Assembly (NCBI GenBank): GCA_021819725.1
Contig: JAKAQR010000005.1
Span: forward strand, 62,001 to 126,000
Length of the DNA: 64,000 nt
From: Actinomycetes bacterium
Lineage (GTDB): Bacteria > Actinomycetota > Acidimicrobiia > Acidimicrobiales > Acidimicrobiaceae
Direction of reading: 5' to 3'
Below, piece by piece: positions 36,477 to 45,708 of this stretch. Position 1 is the first letter of the stretch. Each line of letters opens with the position of its first letter. The position numbers and the translations under genes are program-made. Below the pieces are notes generated by a model, which was given only the letters and a program-made list of their open reading frames with translations, made no database searches and was not told where the DNA came from.

Positions 36477-36550
<74 letters not shown>

Positions 36551-36569
36551 GGAACACAACAATGCACCG

Positions 36570-36643
36570 TCGGGAAGGCGGGATTTGAACCCGCGGCCCC
36601 CTGCTCCCAAAGCAGGTGCGCTACCAAGCTGCGCCACTTCCCG
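36570..36643 (-). tRNA. tRNA-Pro (anticodon TGG)
   Basis: On the minus strand the acceptor strands CGGGAAG and CTTCCCG pair, the D arm contains GGCGCAGCTTGGTAGCGC, the anticodon loop TTTGGGA carries TGG, and the T arm has GGTTCAAATCC. The discriminator is A and CCA is not encoded. Confidence 0.95.
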
Positions 36644-36663
36644 CAAGGGCAGAGTTTAGCTGA

Positions 36664-37275
36664 TTATTCTCCCAGTGCCTCTAAATTAGCGCGTCGTCGA
36701 TAGCGGAACCAGACAAAACCCACGACTAACAACACCAGCAACGCACCGAGTACGTAGCCCAAGTCCTGGATCACCTTCACTAATACCGTGTAGTTCGCGC
36801 CCAACCAATACCCCGCCAGCGTCAATAACGCCACAAAGGGGATACTCCCGATCAACGTGTAGAGCGAAAACTTACCCACAGGCATCTCTGCAACACCGGC
36901 TGGAAGACTGATGACCGACCGAACCACCGGCAACAACCGGGAGATGATCACCGCCGCCTCACCGTGACGCTGAAACCACCGCTCGGCCCTATCGAGGTCC
37001 CGCGGCTTGACAAAGATGAAACGCCCAAAACGTTCGACTAGCGATCTTCCGCCCGTCCGGCCGATCGCCCAAAGAATAACACTGCCGATCAGGTTGCCCA
37101 GGATTCCTACCAAGATCGCGCCGATAAGGCTCAGTTTGCCAGACGCGGCCAGTACGCCGGCGAGCGTCATAACCAGTTCCGAGGGGACGGGGATCAACGC
37201 CGACTCCAAGGTCATCAACACCAAGATAGCGAGCAATCCATACGTCACTACGTACGTGTCAATAAAGGAGTTCAT
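36664..37275 (-). CDS. DedA-family membrane protein
   Basis: This 203-residue protein has four to six hydrophobic segments and the DedA signature: a Glu in LESALIPVPSELVM, then the FGRFIFVKPRDLDRAERWFQ amphipathic stretch with Arg, and SRLLPVVRSVISLPAG. DedA proteins are thought to move lipid carriers or phospholipids across the membrane using the proton gradient. The frame runs 74 codons further upstream without family similarity, so the ATG at 37275 is preferred. The C terminus is strongly basic. Confidence 0.88.
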   Translation of the reverse strand: MNSFIDTYVVTYGLLAILVLMTLESALIPVPSELVMTLAGVLAASGKLSLIGAILVGILGNLIGSVILWAIGRTGGRSLVERFGRFIFVKPRDLDRAERWFQRHGEAAVIISRLLPVVRSVISLPAGVAEMPVGKFSLYTLIGSIPFVALLTLAGYWLGANYTVLVKVIQDLGYVLGALLVLLVVGFVWFRYRRRANLEALGE

Positions 37276-37444
37276 CGTCCCAATGATACCTACGTGCGAT
37301 GGGAGATATCTCGATCTCCAGGAATTCTTACCACTACTCCAAGCAGGCTCCCAGCCCAATGCAGCTGCCGCAACTAGACGCCTGACCTTTCGGATGATGA
37401 CAGAGGATCGGCCGACAGATCTTCGATGCTGGTAGCCTGGACGC

Positions 37445-38266
37445 ATGGGGCTACCACTACCTTGCTCGTTGACGCCTACCAAGGTCACTGCCTTCAAGGA
37501 TTGCGCCTATGCCTTTCGGCTCTCTATCATCGACAAGATACCCCAACCCCTCTCCATCTGGACCGTCAAAGGCGTCCTCGCTCACCGGGCGCTCGAACGC
37601 TTCTACTTCTCGCTACCAGCTGCCGAGCGCACCCCACAACGGGCACGCTCGATCGTGCAGGACGAGCTGGCCAATAGTCGCAAGGCCGGGTACTCCGCGA
37701 ACTTCCTAGAAGAGCTCCCCGAAGGCGCACAAGTCCGCCTCGGCCAAGAGGTGGAACAACTGGTCCTCAACGTCTTCACGCTTGAGGATCCGACCACTAC
37801 CAACGTTCTCGGCACCGAGATCATGTTCGAATCGTCGGTGGGCGACGTCCTCGCTCGCGGCGTAATCGATCGTCTCGACCGTGACGCCAACGGAGACCTC
37901 ATTGTCGTCGACTATAAGACCGGTCGTCCACCCTCGCACACTCACGAGCAAGATAAGCTCGCTGGCGTGCTGTTCTATGCGCTTCTCGTCGAACGGGTCC
38001 TTGGAGTGAAGCCAAAGAGCGTCAAGCTGATGTATCTTCGAGATCGCATGGTCATCGAGACTGAGGCGACACCACATCGGCTGCATGCCGTCGAGGGCAA
38101 AACGGCCGCGATTTGGTCGGCGGTTCGTATGGCCTGCGAGACCGGGAACTTCCGCCCGCGACCATCAAGGCTTTGCCATTTTTGCGCCTACCAATGTCAG
38201 TGCCCATCCTTTATGGCTCCCCACGTGCAACGACAGCCAACTGATCCAAGGGCGCCAGAGGTTTGA
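37445..38266 (+). CDS. RecB-family PD-(D/E)XK nuclease with iron-sulfur Cys set
   Basis: The 273-residue protein has the single-domain RecB/Cas4-like nuclease fold. A His-containing helix with LAHRALERFYF, then GVIDRLDRDANGDLIVVDYKTG supplies the Asp and the DxK active-site residues. One Cys at about residue 20 (FKDCAYAF) and a C-terminal trio in LCHFCAYQCQCPSF resemble the four-Cys [4Fe-4S] staple of AddB and Cas4. It matches the actinobacterial group that includes M. tuberculosis Rv2119, and a role in DNA repair is presumed. No CRISPR is near. Its stop overlaps the next start. Confidence 0.83.
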   Translation: MGLPLPCSLTPTKVTAFKDCAYAFRLSIIDKIPQPLSIWTVKGVLAHRALERFYFSLPAAERTPQRARSIVQDELANSRKAGYSANFLEELPEGAQVRLGQEVEQLVLNVFTLEDPTTTNVLGTEIMFESSVGDVLARGVIDRLDRDANGDLIVVDYKTGRPPSHTHEQDKLAGVLFYALLVERVLGVKPKSVKLMYLRDRMVIETEATPHRLHAVEGKTAAIWSAVRMACETGNFRPRPSRLCHFCAYQCQCPSFMAPHVQRQPTDPRAPEV

Positions 38267-38796
38267 AACAACTTGATCGCTTTGATGCCGCTGTTGATCG
38301 CCTCTTCCAACTGCTGAGGGGACGGAGACACCTAGATCGCCTCTTCTATACCCTCTCAGCACTCGCCGACCACTCGCTACTGTGGGAACTCCTCGCGGCA
38401 TCCCTTGCGATTTCCCCGCGAAGACGCGGGAACGCTCTACGCGCCGGGGCAGCATTGGGTGTAGAGTCGCTGTTGATCAACGTCGTAGTCAAGTCTTTGT
38501 TCTCCCGAGAACGTCCGATCGACGACACCTACGAACATCCCCACCATCTCCGATACCCGCTGACATCAAGCTTCCCGAGTGGTCACTCAACCGCGGCCTT
38601 TGCTGCGGCTTCCTTGCTTCCGAGCCATCGGTTGGGCCGTTGGATCCTTTTCCCACTAGCTGCGCTGATCGCGCTCTCACGCATTCACGTGCGCATCCAT
38701 CATGCCTCCGACGTTATCGGCGGCGCATTGATTGGTCTCGCTTACGCACACGTAGTCAAAGTTCTTGTGCCGCTCCCACCTCAGCCGAGGGAGTAA
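38263..38796 (+). CDS. PAP2-family membrane phosphatase
   Basis: The 177-residue membrane protein has the three phosphatase motifs in order: KSLFSRERP, the SFPSGHSTAAFA block, and SRIHVRIHHASDVIGG with the catalytic His. Such enzymes dephosphorylate undecaprenyl pyrophosphate or phosphatidic acid; the substrate is not evident. The start is a TTG overlapping the stop of the nuclease gene (TTGA), with AGAGG close before it, so translation is likely coupled. Confidence 0.88.
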   Translation: MKQLDRFDAAVDRLFQLLRGRRHLDRLFYTLSALADHSLLWELLAASLAISPRRRGNALRAGAALGVESLLINVVVKSLFSRERPIDDTYEHPHHLRYPLTSSFPSGHSTAAFAAASLLPSHRLGRWILFPLAALIALSRIHVRIHHASDVIGGALIGLAYAHVVKVLVPLPPQPRE

Positions 38797-38903
38797 CACA
38801 CCCTAGCATGCCCCATCTCGTTCGCAGAACTTGGGTGTTTTTGAGTTATCGTCCTACCACCCGGTAGACTGATTGTAAAAGCAATCAAAAGGAGACGTAA
38901 CCG

Positions 38904-39500
38904 ATGCACTTCGCCATCAACTGGGACTACCGTTGCCCATTCGCTCGTAACATGCATGAACACCTCATTACCGCGATGCAAGATGGTGCGGACTACCAAG
39001 TAGACTTCGTGCCGTTCTCCCTCAGTCAGGTGCACATCGAAGATGGAGAGCCAGACGTTTGGTCAGACCCCGAACGTTACAACGAGCTCCTCGCAGTGAT
39101 GACTGGCATGACCGTGCAACGCCACTTCCCAGAGAACTTCCCTGGCGTCCACCTTGCCCTCTTTGCCGCCCGCCACGACCGCGCTCTCGACCTTAGCGAT
39201 TGGTCAGTACTCGCATCGATTCTTGAGAGCCATGAGGTGACGCCCGAAGAGGTGCGCAAGCTCATTGATTCAGAACACATCCTCGAGGACTTCAGACGCC
39301 AACATCTCGCCTCGGTTGAAGAACACCACGTCTTTGGGGTCCCAACATTCATCGTGAACGGCCAAGCTGCATTCGTGCGGGTTATGCATCGACCAAACGG
39401 TGATGCAAAGGTAGCTCGCGCGACCATCGACCGTGTCCTCGACACCATGACAAACTACCCCGAATTTAACGAGTTCAAGTACACCTCCATCCCCCGCTAG
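38904..39500 (+). CDS. DsbA-fold protein with a single-Cys active site
   Basis: This 198-residue thioredoxin-fold protein belongs to the DsbA family. The N-terminal strand leads to WDYRCPFARNM, where the second Cys of the usual CxxC is Ala, and the cis-Pro loop is FGVPTFIV. With one Cys it cannot act as a simple dithiol oxidase; a mycothiol-dependent reductase or isomerase-like role is possible. There is no signal peptide, so it is cytoplasmic. AAAAGGAG stands eight bases before the ATG, a strong start. Confidence 0.82.
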   Translation: MHFAINWDYRCPFARNMHEHLITAMQDGADYQVDFVPFSLSQVHIEDGEPDVWSDPERYNELLAVMTGMTVQRHFPENFPGVHLALFAARHDRALDLSDWSVLASILESHEVTPEEVRKLIDSEHILEDFRRQHLASVEEHHVFGVPTFIVNGQAAFVRVMHRPNGDAKVARATIDRVLDTMTNYPEFNEFKYTSIPR

Positions 39501-40043
39501 GGGCTCCGTCACTCACGGCTATATCCCGCAACTAAGCGACAACCGTTGGGATCGCACTGGCCGGAGCGTCCTGTCGCCGGGGACCAAAGCTTCCCTGCTG
39601 TCTTACACTCTCGATCGAGATGGTCCTGGCTGGACTGCACAGGACTGTTCACCTCCGCATGAACGCATCTCTCGTGATCGGTACTCTATCGGCATCAACG
39701 CTGCAGGTCCCCGCTTGGCGACCGCCTGCATGCTTCGAGCCATTACCCTCTTGGTGCGCCGAGCCCGGACGATCTGCATCGTTACGGGCAAGATCCACCT
39801 GCGCGGCGATCCTCGCTCATCACAGTTGACCGCGACACGCTACCCGAGGGGGCACGGTGTGCCAGCTACGGTGAGCCTCACGCCCGACCCAACATGAGGA
39901 CGATGCACTGATCGATGTGCTCAGCACCTACCGCGCACTCAGAGTCACGACCGATTATGCCCCTATGCGTACACAAACGTTCCTTGGCACATTCACCGAG
40001 CAGTCATCACCGAGCAAGCTCAACCGAAACGGTCATGGGCTGT
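39501..40043. other. intergenic stretch with no recognised gene
   Basis: This 540-base gap lies between the convergent DsbA-like and GalT-like genes. The plus strand has an uninterrupted frame of about 130 codons (about 39505-39897), but it lacks a credible start, ribosome-binding site or known motif. The minus strand holds only a 62-codon frame. No terminator is obvious. Confidence 0.5.
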
Positions 40044-41081
40044 TCAACCAGTTATGGTCGTACCGAAGTTGCTTCGAAGCGTCTGCGCCCACTCCTCAGG
40101 CGAATAGTCAATCATTGTCTCAAGGCAAAGACGTTCGAAATAGGTGACATCACTCCGATAGTAAGGCTCCATTGGTGCTCTTGCGACGATGCGAAACAGC
40201 AAGCTCGCACCAAAATCCCCACTATCGGGGGTGGCGCCAATGAGAGAGAAATTGAAGGACTGAATGCCCATTTGCTCGTAGGTGGCGAGTACAAGTGCGA
40301 GACCCGATGCCAATTGATAGATATCGGGATCGCTTAGATCAACGAGATCACCAAGCCCAGGGGCCAGCGCCCAAACCTCATAGAATCCGGAGGGCGCGAA
40401 GGGAACCAGCCAGACGAATGGATCCATATGCGCCACCATGCGCTGGCTCTGTGCATCCTCGAGTGCTATCAGTTCTTCAAAATAGGGTTGACCATAGCTA
40501 TCAAAATGCTCCTTTGATGCTAACAACAACCGTGACTGTGCACCAAGCGGGACAGAATCATGCGAGGATTGGATGTGTGGATGGATGAGTGAACTTCCCG
40601 AAGGCGGCAGATAGTTCGCATTGACTGAGGAGTAAATCAACTCCGGACGTTGAGATCGCACTGCTTTGGCATGTTGTTCGATCGCCAAGAGCACATCGTA
40701 GACAACCTCGCGGGTCATGGCCGTCAGTGGGAGGAAGTGGCGGCTTACATCGTAGACACCGACTGCAGACACGGAGGAATAAGCGATCACATTAGGAACC
40801 ACCCAGGCGTTCCCAACGATGATGCGGCCATTTCTTGCAATCTCCTCGGGGAAGGGCGCGGTTGCATCGCCGATGGTATCTGCACAAAATGGACAGAAGC
40901 CGTCTCGTTCGACAACGGAACCGAGTTCCACAGCACCTGGAGTTAACTTTGCACCCTCGATCAGCCGAGCGCCATGACCGAAGAGCGGGTCCACCCGGTG
41001 GATGAGCTTCGCCGTTCTGAAACCACCATGCTCGAAGTCTGGAACCTCCGCTTGAAGCTCACGCTCCTGGAACAAAATCAT
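40044..41081 (-). CDS. galactose-1-phosphate uridylyltransferase-like protein
   Basis: This 345-residue protein has the GalT/HIT layout. A zinc-type CPFCADT motif near residue 63 and the active-site HPHIQSSHD, matching the HxHxQ nucleotidyl-transfer motif, are visible, with a second conserved region later in the chain. It could be GalT or another nucleotide-sugar transferase; no galK or galE adjoins it. GAGGAG precedes the ATG, making the start firm. It is divergent from the histidine kinase gene. Confidence 0.75.
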   Translation of the reverse strand: MILFQERELQAEVPDFEHGGFRTAKLIHRVDPLFGHGARLIEGAKLTPGAVELGSVVERDGFCPFCADTIGDATAPFPEEIARNGRIIVGNAWVVPNVIAYSSVSAVGVYDVSRHFLPLTAMTREVVYDVLLAIEQHAKAVRSQRPELIYSSVNANYLPPSGSSLIHPHIQSSHDSVPLGAQSRLLLASKEHFDSYGQPYFEELIALEDAQSQRMVAHMDPFVWLVPFAPSGFYEVWALAPGLGDLVDLSDPDIYQLASGLALVLATYEQMGIQSFNFSLIGATPDSGDFGASLLFRIVARAPMEPYYRSDVTYFERLCLETMIDYSPEEWAQTLRSNFGTTITG

Positions 41082-41132
41082 CGATCGCTCTCCTCGAACC
41101 AGAACCCATGTACGAGGACTAACCTAGTCGAG

Positions 41133-42251
41133 GTGGACCGACTGGTAGACGAACCGCGTTTGAAAGACATCTTTGCCGCTTTAGTCGACGTCGTAAGCAA
41201 GCTCGACATGGATGAGACATTGGTGCTCCTCGCCGGTCACGCTCGCACGCTCACCCGTGCTCGATATGCAGCAATCGGCGTAGTTGATCCCGCACAACCA
41301 GACCGGCTGCTCGACTTTGTGACATCGGGCATCAGCTCCGAGGAGCGAAAGCGTATCGGCAATCTCCCCTCCGGTGGTGGACTTCTGGGCGCGGTTATCG
41401 ACTCTCACGCTCCCGTCATCTCTGACTCTATCGCCAACGATCCACGAGCCGCTGGTTTCCCCCCAAACCACCCGTTCATGCAACACTTCCTAGGCGTTCC
41501 GATTATCACTGGTGAGAAGGTCTTTGGCAACATCTACGTAACCGACCGCCTCGACGATCAACCGTTTGATCAGGTAGATCTCGCCATCCTTGAGACTCTC
41601 GCCACCGGTGCGGCTGCAGTGATCGGCAACTTGCTGTTGCGACAGGCGCTCGCCCTCGCGCAAATCGAGGACGACCGGGCACGCATCGCCCGAGACCTCC
41701 ACGATGACATTGTCCAACGCCTCTTCGCAGTGGGCCTCCAGCTGCAGGCCGCGTTGCCCTCGCTACAGGGGACTGATGGATTCCTTTTCGTCCGCCAAGC
41801 GATCGACGATCTCGATGCCGCAATCGGTGAAATCCGGACGACAATCTTTCAACTCGAACCCGCACAGGAGGGGTCATCGCGTTCAGAAGTACTCGACCTT
41901 GTCTCGCGGCTCTGCACCATTGCTGACCTGAAATACCACGTCGTCTTTACCGGCCCAATCGATACCGTTCTCACCAACAGCAAGCAGACCCTTCTCCTCA
42001 CGGTCCTGCGAGAACTCATCACCAACGCCATCAAACACGCTCATGCTCATGAACTCCGCATTGAAATTGGGGTCGCTACAGTCCTCAGCATCGTCGTCAT
42101 CGACGACGGCGTCGGAATCAGCGACCATCCTCACCTTGGCCATGGCATCGCGAACCTCCAAGCCAAGGCAGCAACCAGGGGTGGAACCTTTGCGATTGAG
42201 GCCAGTCCCTTAGGCGGATCGCGAGCCACCTTCACGATCCCTCTGCATTGA
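41133..42251 (+). CDS. GAF-domain NarL-type sensor histidine kinase (DevS-like)
   Basis: The roughly 372-residue cytoplasmic protein has one GAF domain (about 20-165), a HisKA_3 dimerisation helix with phospho-acceptor His190 in ARIARDLHDDIVQRLF, and a C-terminal HATPase with ELITNAIKHAHA and GVGISDHPHLGHG. The order resembles DevS/DosT, which sense redox state or gases through haem in GAF; here the ligand is unknown. No response regulator is adjacent. The frame is open from 40974, but GTG at 41133 avoids overlap with the divergent gene; the start is uncertain. The 3' end overlaps zapE by 42 bases. Confidence 0.85.
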   Translation: MDRLVDEPRLKDIFAALVDVVSKLDMDETLVLLAGHARTLTRARYAAIGVVDPAQPDRLLDFVTSGISSEERKRIGNLPSGGGLLGAVIDSHAPVISDSIANDPRAAGFPPNHPFMQHFLGVPIITGEKVFGNIYVTDRLDDQPFDQVDLAILETLATGAAAVIGNLLLRQALALAQIEDDRARIARDLHDDIVQRLFAVGLQLQAALPSLQGTDGFLFVRQAIDDLDAAIGEIRTTIFQLEPAQEGSSRSEVLDLVSRLCTIADLKYHVVFTGPIDTVLTNSKQTLLLTVLRELITNAIKHAHAHELRIEIGVATVLSIVVIDDGVGISDHPHLGHGIANLQAKAATRGGTFAIEASPLGGSRATFTIPLH

Positions 42252-43235
42252 CAAAGGTTCGATACTCCCGAGCTCATAGAGGCGTGAGAGGCAGCGACCG
42301 TACTTCTGCCTGAACCCCCCGGCCAAGAAACTCGCCGGGAACAGATCTCGAAGAGCACCCTCTCGCAACCGCACAACGACCCCTTGATCATAGAGAACGT
42401 CAACAAGGCTACACAAGTGCAACGCATCGCTTTGGAGCTCAATGGGAACGACATCGTGTATCTCAACCGCATCGAGCCTCTGAACGACTCCACGATAACG
42501 AATTGGATGAACGCTGCGGAGCTGGTCCAGCAGTTCGCTTAGCCCGACGTGCACCGTACTCTCCGGCAACGATCCAACCCCACTCATTTCGCGATCGAGC
42601 GCAAAGCCCCTCCGTCGGAAATCCCCGCCCTCAATCGATAGCACCTTGAACGCTCCCGCCAACCCCTGTATCTCACGCAGAAAGTCATCCGCGCCGAAAC
42701 GCCCCTCTCCAAGTCGATCGGGCAAGGTGTTCGATGTCACTACGAGGTTGGTTCCGGTCATAAGTAGCTCATCAGCAAGTCTGCTGATGAGGACCGTGTC
42801 CCCCGGATCGTCTAGCTCAAACTCATCGATCGCCAGCAGGCTCGTCCCTCGAAGGAGTTGAAGCGCACCAGCGAAAGAAAGCGCTCCAACAAGACTCGTC
42901 AGCCCGGAGAAGGAGGTATAGAACTTCGACCCCGACCAGGCATGAAACGTTGCAGCCAAAAGGTGGGTCTTGCCCACTCCAAACCCACCATCGAGATACC
43001 AGCCCACCGGCTGATACACCGTCGATCGTCGCCACAATCGATGACTGTGGGCCTGCGCCGCGCTCTCGACCGTAAACGCGTGGAGCACCTCCTTGGCTCG
43101 CTGTTGCGAAGGAAACCGGAGGTCTGGGTGGTAGGAATCAAAAGTCGCATCTGTGAACCCGCGAGGAGGAACCATGGCAGCAATTAACTCTTCATGACTC
43201 GGGGCGAGGGCCGGATAGCCAAGCAACATCTCCAT
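42210..43235 (-). CDS. zapE: AFG1/ZapE-family ATPase
   Basis: The roughly 341-residue P-loop protein has Walker A GGFGVGKTHLLAA, Walker B SLLAIDEFELDDP, and the sensor segment VVTSNTLPDRLGEGRF, the signature of the ZapE/AFG1 family. In proteobacteria ZapE acts at the division septum; in actinobacteria its role is less clear. The frame is open 60 codons further, but that part contains the 13-bp tandem repeat and looks non-coding, so the ATG at 43235 (or 43229) is preferred. Confidence 0.85.
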   Translation of the reverse strand: MEMLLGYPALAPSHEELIAAMVPPRGFTDATFDSYHPDLRFPSQQRAKEVLHAFTVESAAQAHSHRLWRRSTVYQPVGWYLDGGFGVGKTHLLAATFHAWSGSKFYTSFSGLTSLVGALSFAGALQLLRGTSLLAIDEFELDDPGDTVLISRLADELLMTGTNLVVTSNTLPDRLGEGRFGADDFLREIQGLAGAFKVLSIEGGDFRRRGFALDREMSGVGSLPESTVHVGLSELLDQLRSVHPIRYRGVVQRLDAVEIHDVVPIELQSDALHLCSLVDVLYDQGVVVRLREGALRDLFPASFLAGGFRQKYGRCLSRLYELGSIEPLSMQRDREGGSRSA

Positions 43236-43324
43236 CGCTACCACGTTAGAGGCGAGCGGCCTCCTTGACCTCTGTCGAGAGACATTCCGTCCCGAGTGTC
43301 GCCCGAGGCGCAACCGATCACAAT

Positions 43325-43376
43325 CCCGACAGAACGACCCGACAGAACGACCCGACAGAACGGCCCGACAGAAAGG
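43325..43376. repeat. four tandem copies of a 13-bp repeat
   Basis: CCCGACAGAACGA is repeated at 43325, 43338, 43351 and 43364; copy three ends in G and copy four reads GAAAGG. The array lies about 90 bases upstream of zapE, in otherwise non-coding DNA. Because 13 is not a multiple of three it is unlikely to be coding. Confidence 0.9.
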
Positions 43377-43619
43377 GGCTGTTGGCGCGGCAACAGGAGG
43401 GTCCCAAGTGGCCAAATCGATACGAGATGGGTAGCCCTCGGATGATCAACAAGGCGGTACTGGTGTCGGGTTTCTCCCTACACACGCTTCGTCGATGGAA
43501 TCGACGATCCGATCGAGCTGTCGTCGCTGCTTGCCTTTGGGCTCCCCTGATCCCCACCGAGTTCTTGGGTCTGACATCACCGCGTTACCGCCTTGCCCCG
43601 ACAGAGGGGACCAAGCTGT

Positions 43620-44014
43620 ACCAACGTGTCCTGCGAGCAGGCCCCCGAGTTCCTTGGGCTCTTGAGGTTCAGCTGCCTCAAGCAATTCCTTAACGCTCCA
43701 CCACTGGCAACCAAGAAGAGCCGCCCGTTCCTCGTCGGTCAGGCAAGTCGGTCGAACGCGGGCATCTCCCACGCGAGCCAGACACAACGGCTCAGCTCCC
43801 ACCAGTCAAGTCGCCTTCCACACGCTGTTACCCCTCACTCGTGCAACTTGCCCGGCAACGCTACCCGTGGACAGACCAGCCTCTTCCCACCGCTCTCGGC
43901 GTACCGCGTCCATCTCCGACTCACCCTCTTTAACCTCCCAATGGTCGGGTCCCAGAACGTTCTGTTGTTGAGCGGATCACGCCGGTGGAGCGACAGAAGC
44001 CGTTCGGCACCGTC
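43620..44014 (-). pseudogene. Nudix hydrolase broken into three frames
   Basis: Three consecutive minus-strand frames together give a Nudix protein. Frame one (44014 to about 43930) reads ERLLSLHRRDPLNNRTFWD, a first strand and loop. Frame two gives the Nudix box EGESEMDAVRRERWEEAGL (about 43928-43872) and ends at TGA 43806. Frame three continues with LCLARVGDARVRPTCL and LGCQWWSVKEL, typical of the C-terminal half. Each shift is a short indel. No start codon precedes the first segment. I infer a dead gene; the family match is by pattern only. Confidence 0.75.
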
Positions 44015-44100
44015 AATTTAAGTAATGTGCACTGGGACCCTCGCCAGCACCGAAAAAACACTCATCAACCATGCTCGAGCCCCCTTGTCGCATCAGAACC

Positions 44101-45582
44101 TCATGAGCGAGGGGGATAGGCCGTCCACCGGCCCACCCTCATTCTGCCGCTCGGCGGCACTGGACCGAGGGAAGCGGATGGGCTCGTGGAAGAATCGACG
44201 CCCACTCCGAGCAGTGTCCGAGTCACCGCTTGTCCGCTGTCAAGCAGGTCATCAAGAGCTCGGGAGACGTGCGCCGCGGTTACGAGAGGCGCCTGTTCGC
44301 CCAAGGACTCGAGTACTGAGCGACGGAGCAACTCCTTGAGGAAAGATGCCGTCACGCCATCTGTGCGGTCGACGACGACGCCCAGTTCCTCATCGTTGAG
44401 CTGCAACGAGACACCACGGGCATAGAACTCGAACAGTCTGCGTCGGGCAGCGGCGTCAGGCAAGGGAACTTCGACGGCAACATCGACGCGCCCCGGCCGT
44501 GCAGCTAGTGCAGGCTCGAGCAAATCAGCTCGGTTTGTAGTCAACACGAAGAGCAAATCGGCATCAGCAGCGGCGCCATCCATGGCGTCAAGCAGATCAA
44601 ACAGTACCGGGCTTGACCCATTGCCAAACGAGCGATCCTCTGCGACCAAGTCGACATCTTCGAGAACGATGACCGCTGGGGCAAGATCGCGTGCCATCGC
44701 GGTAACCGAACCAACCGCATGCAAAGAGCGGCCAGTGAGCACAAGCCGCGTGTACTGTGGCATGTGCGCGACCAGATACCGCATGGTGTGTGTCTTGCCG
44801 GTTCCCGGCGGTCCATAGAGCAACAGACCTCTCTTGAGGTGCTGACCCGATGTGAGCAGGGCCTCGCGATGCTCCGCAACCCCGAAAGCATGGCGCTCGA
44901 TACGACCCAGCACTTGGTCGGGAAGTACGACACCGTCGCGCTCGATAGGCGCAACGCTCATGAACCGCAGGTCAAAACCGCCGTGCGGGAATGCCACTAC
45001 CTCGAGCAGCTGGCTGCGGTAGACGTTCAGCGCACCACGTAGCCCATCTATCTCGGCGACCACCGCTTGGGCGGCCGACACTGGCAGTCCAAGAACTTCA
45101 ATACGAAGGCCGCGTTCGTGTTCACGCGGCGCCGAGACCAGTAGCACGTAGGGGCCAGCCGGATCGCTCACGAGTAGCAGGGCGAGCTGCAGACACGCGA
45201 GAGTCGAGCCGGGTCCGTTTGGAAGGTCGACCAAGGGCGGGGCGCACAGTTGAATGGGCGGCAGCGCTCCGCCTGAGGCAAGTTGTTGCAGCGTCACACC
45301 GCCGAAGTGGGGTGGCAGCGCGATCCCATGGACCACAACGTTCCTCCCCTCCTCGGCCATCCACACGTTTAGGGCCGTCTGCAAGTTGACATGCTCAAAC
45401 GACGACCACTCCCTGGTGACAACCGACTCGCGGGCTCGTGTTGCTCCCAGAAACTCAGCGATAAGGCTCACGACCTCGTTGCGCTCAACCTGCGTGTCGG
45501 TCTGAACCCACCGCATAAACGACCGGAACTCTGCGGCAAACTCGCGCCCGACCGCCTCGCTCGCGTGACTCTCATCACCCAT
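44101..45582 (-). CDS. orphan AAA+ ATPase of the classical clade
   Basis: The 493-residue protein joins an unrecognised N-terminal domain (about 1-230) to one AAA+ module: Walker A GPPGTGKTHTMRYL at about 255-268, Walker B AVIVLEDVDLVAEDRS, sensor 1 FVLTTNRADLLEPAL, and an arginine finger in AARPGRVD, as in FtsH/Vps4-like proteins. No protease domain or membrane segment is present. GAGGGAGGG precedes the ATG at 45582. It stands alone between decayed genes, so its partner is unknown. A remodelling chaperone is the safest reading. Confidence 0.8.
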   Translation of the reverse strand: MGDESHASEAVGREFAAEFRSFMRWVQTDTQVERNEVVSLIAEFLGATRARESVVTREWSSFEHVNLQTALNVWMAEEGRNVVVHGIALPPHFGGVTLQQLASGGALPPIQLCAPPLVDLPNGPGSTLACLQLALLLVSDPAGPYVLLVSAPREHERGLRIEVLGLPVSAAQAVVAEIDGLRGALNVYRSQLLEVVAFPHGGFDLRFMSVAPIERDGVVLPDQVLGRIERHAFGVAEHREALLTSGQHLKRGLLLYGPPGTGKTHTMRYLVAHMPQYTRLVLTGRSLHAVGSVTAMARDLAPAVIVLEDVDLVAEDRSFGNGSSPVLFDLLDAMDGAAADADLLFVLTTNRADLLEPALAARPGRVDVAVEVPLPDAAARRRLFEFYARGVSLQLNDEELGVVVDRTDGVTASFLKELLRRSVLESLGEQAPLVTAAHVSRALDDLLDSGQAVTRTLLGVGVDSSTSPSASLGPVPPSGRMRVGRWTAYPPRS

Positions 45583-45708
45583 CTCACGACCCTCCCTCTC
45601 GGCACACCACCCATGGCTAGCAACTACCCCGAACTCGGGGGGACGCTCTTGGCCATCTGACAGCACCGTCTTCGCTGTGCTCGAACCCTCTATGAGCGCC
45701 GAGCCTTC

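Noticed and set aside
37276..37497. A 74-codon N-terminal extension of the DedA protein
   Set aside because: The extra part is basic and non-hydrophobic, absent from the family, and would run into the divergent nuclease gene's start.
43236..43415. A 60-codon N-terminal extension of ZapE
   Set aside because: It consists largely of the translated 13-bp repeat and flanking low-quality sequence, unlike any ZapE N terminus.
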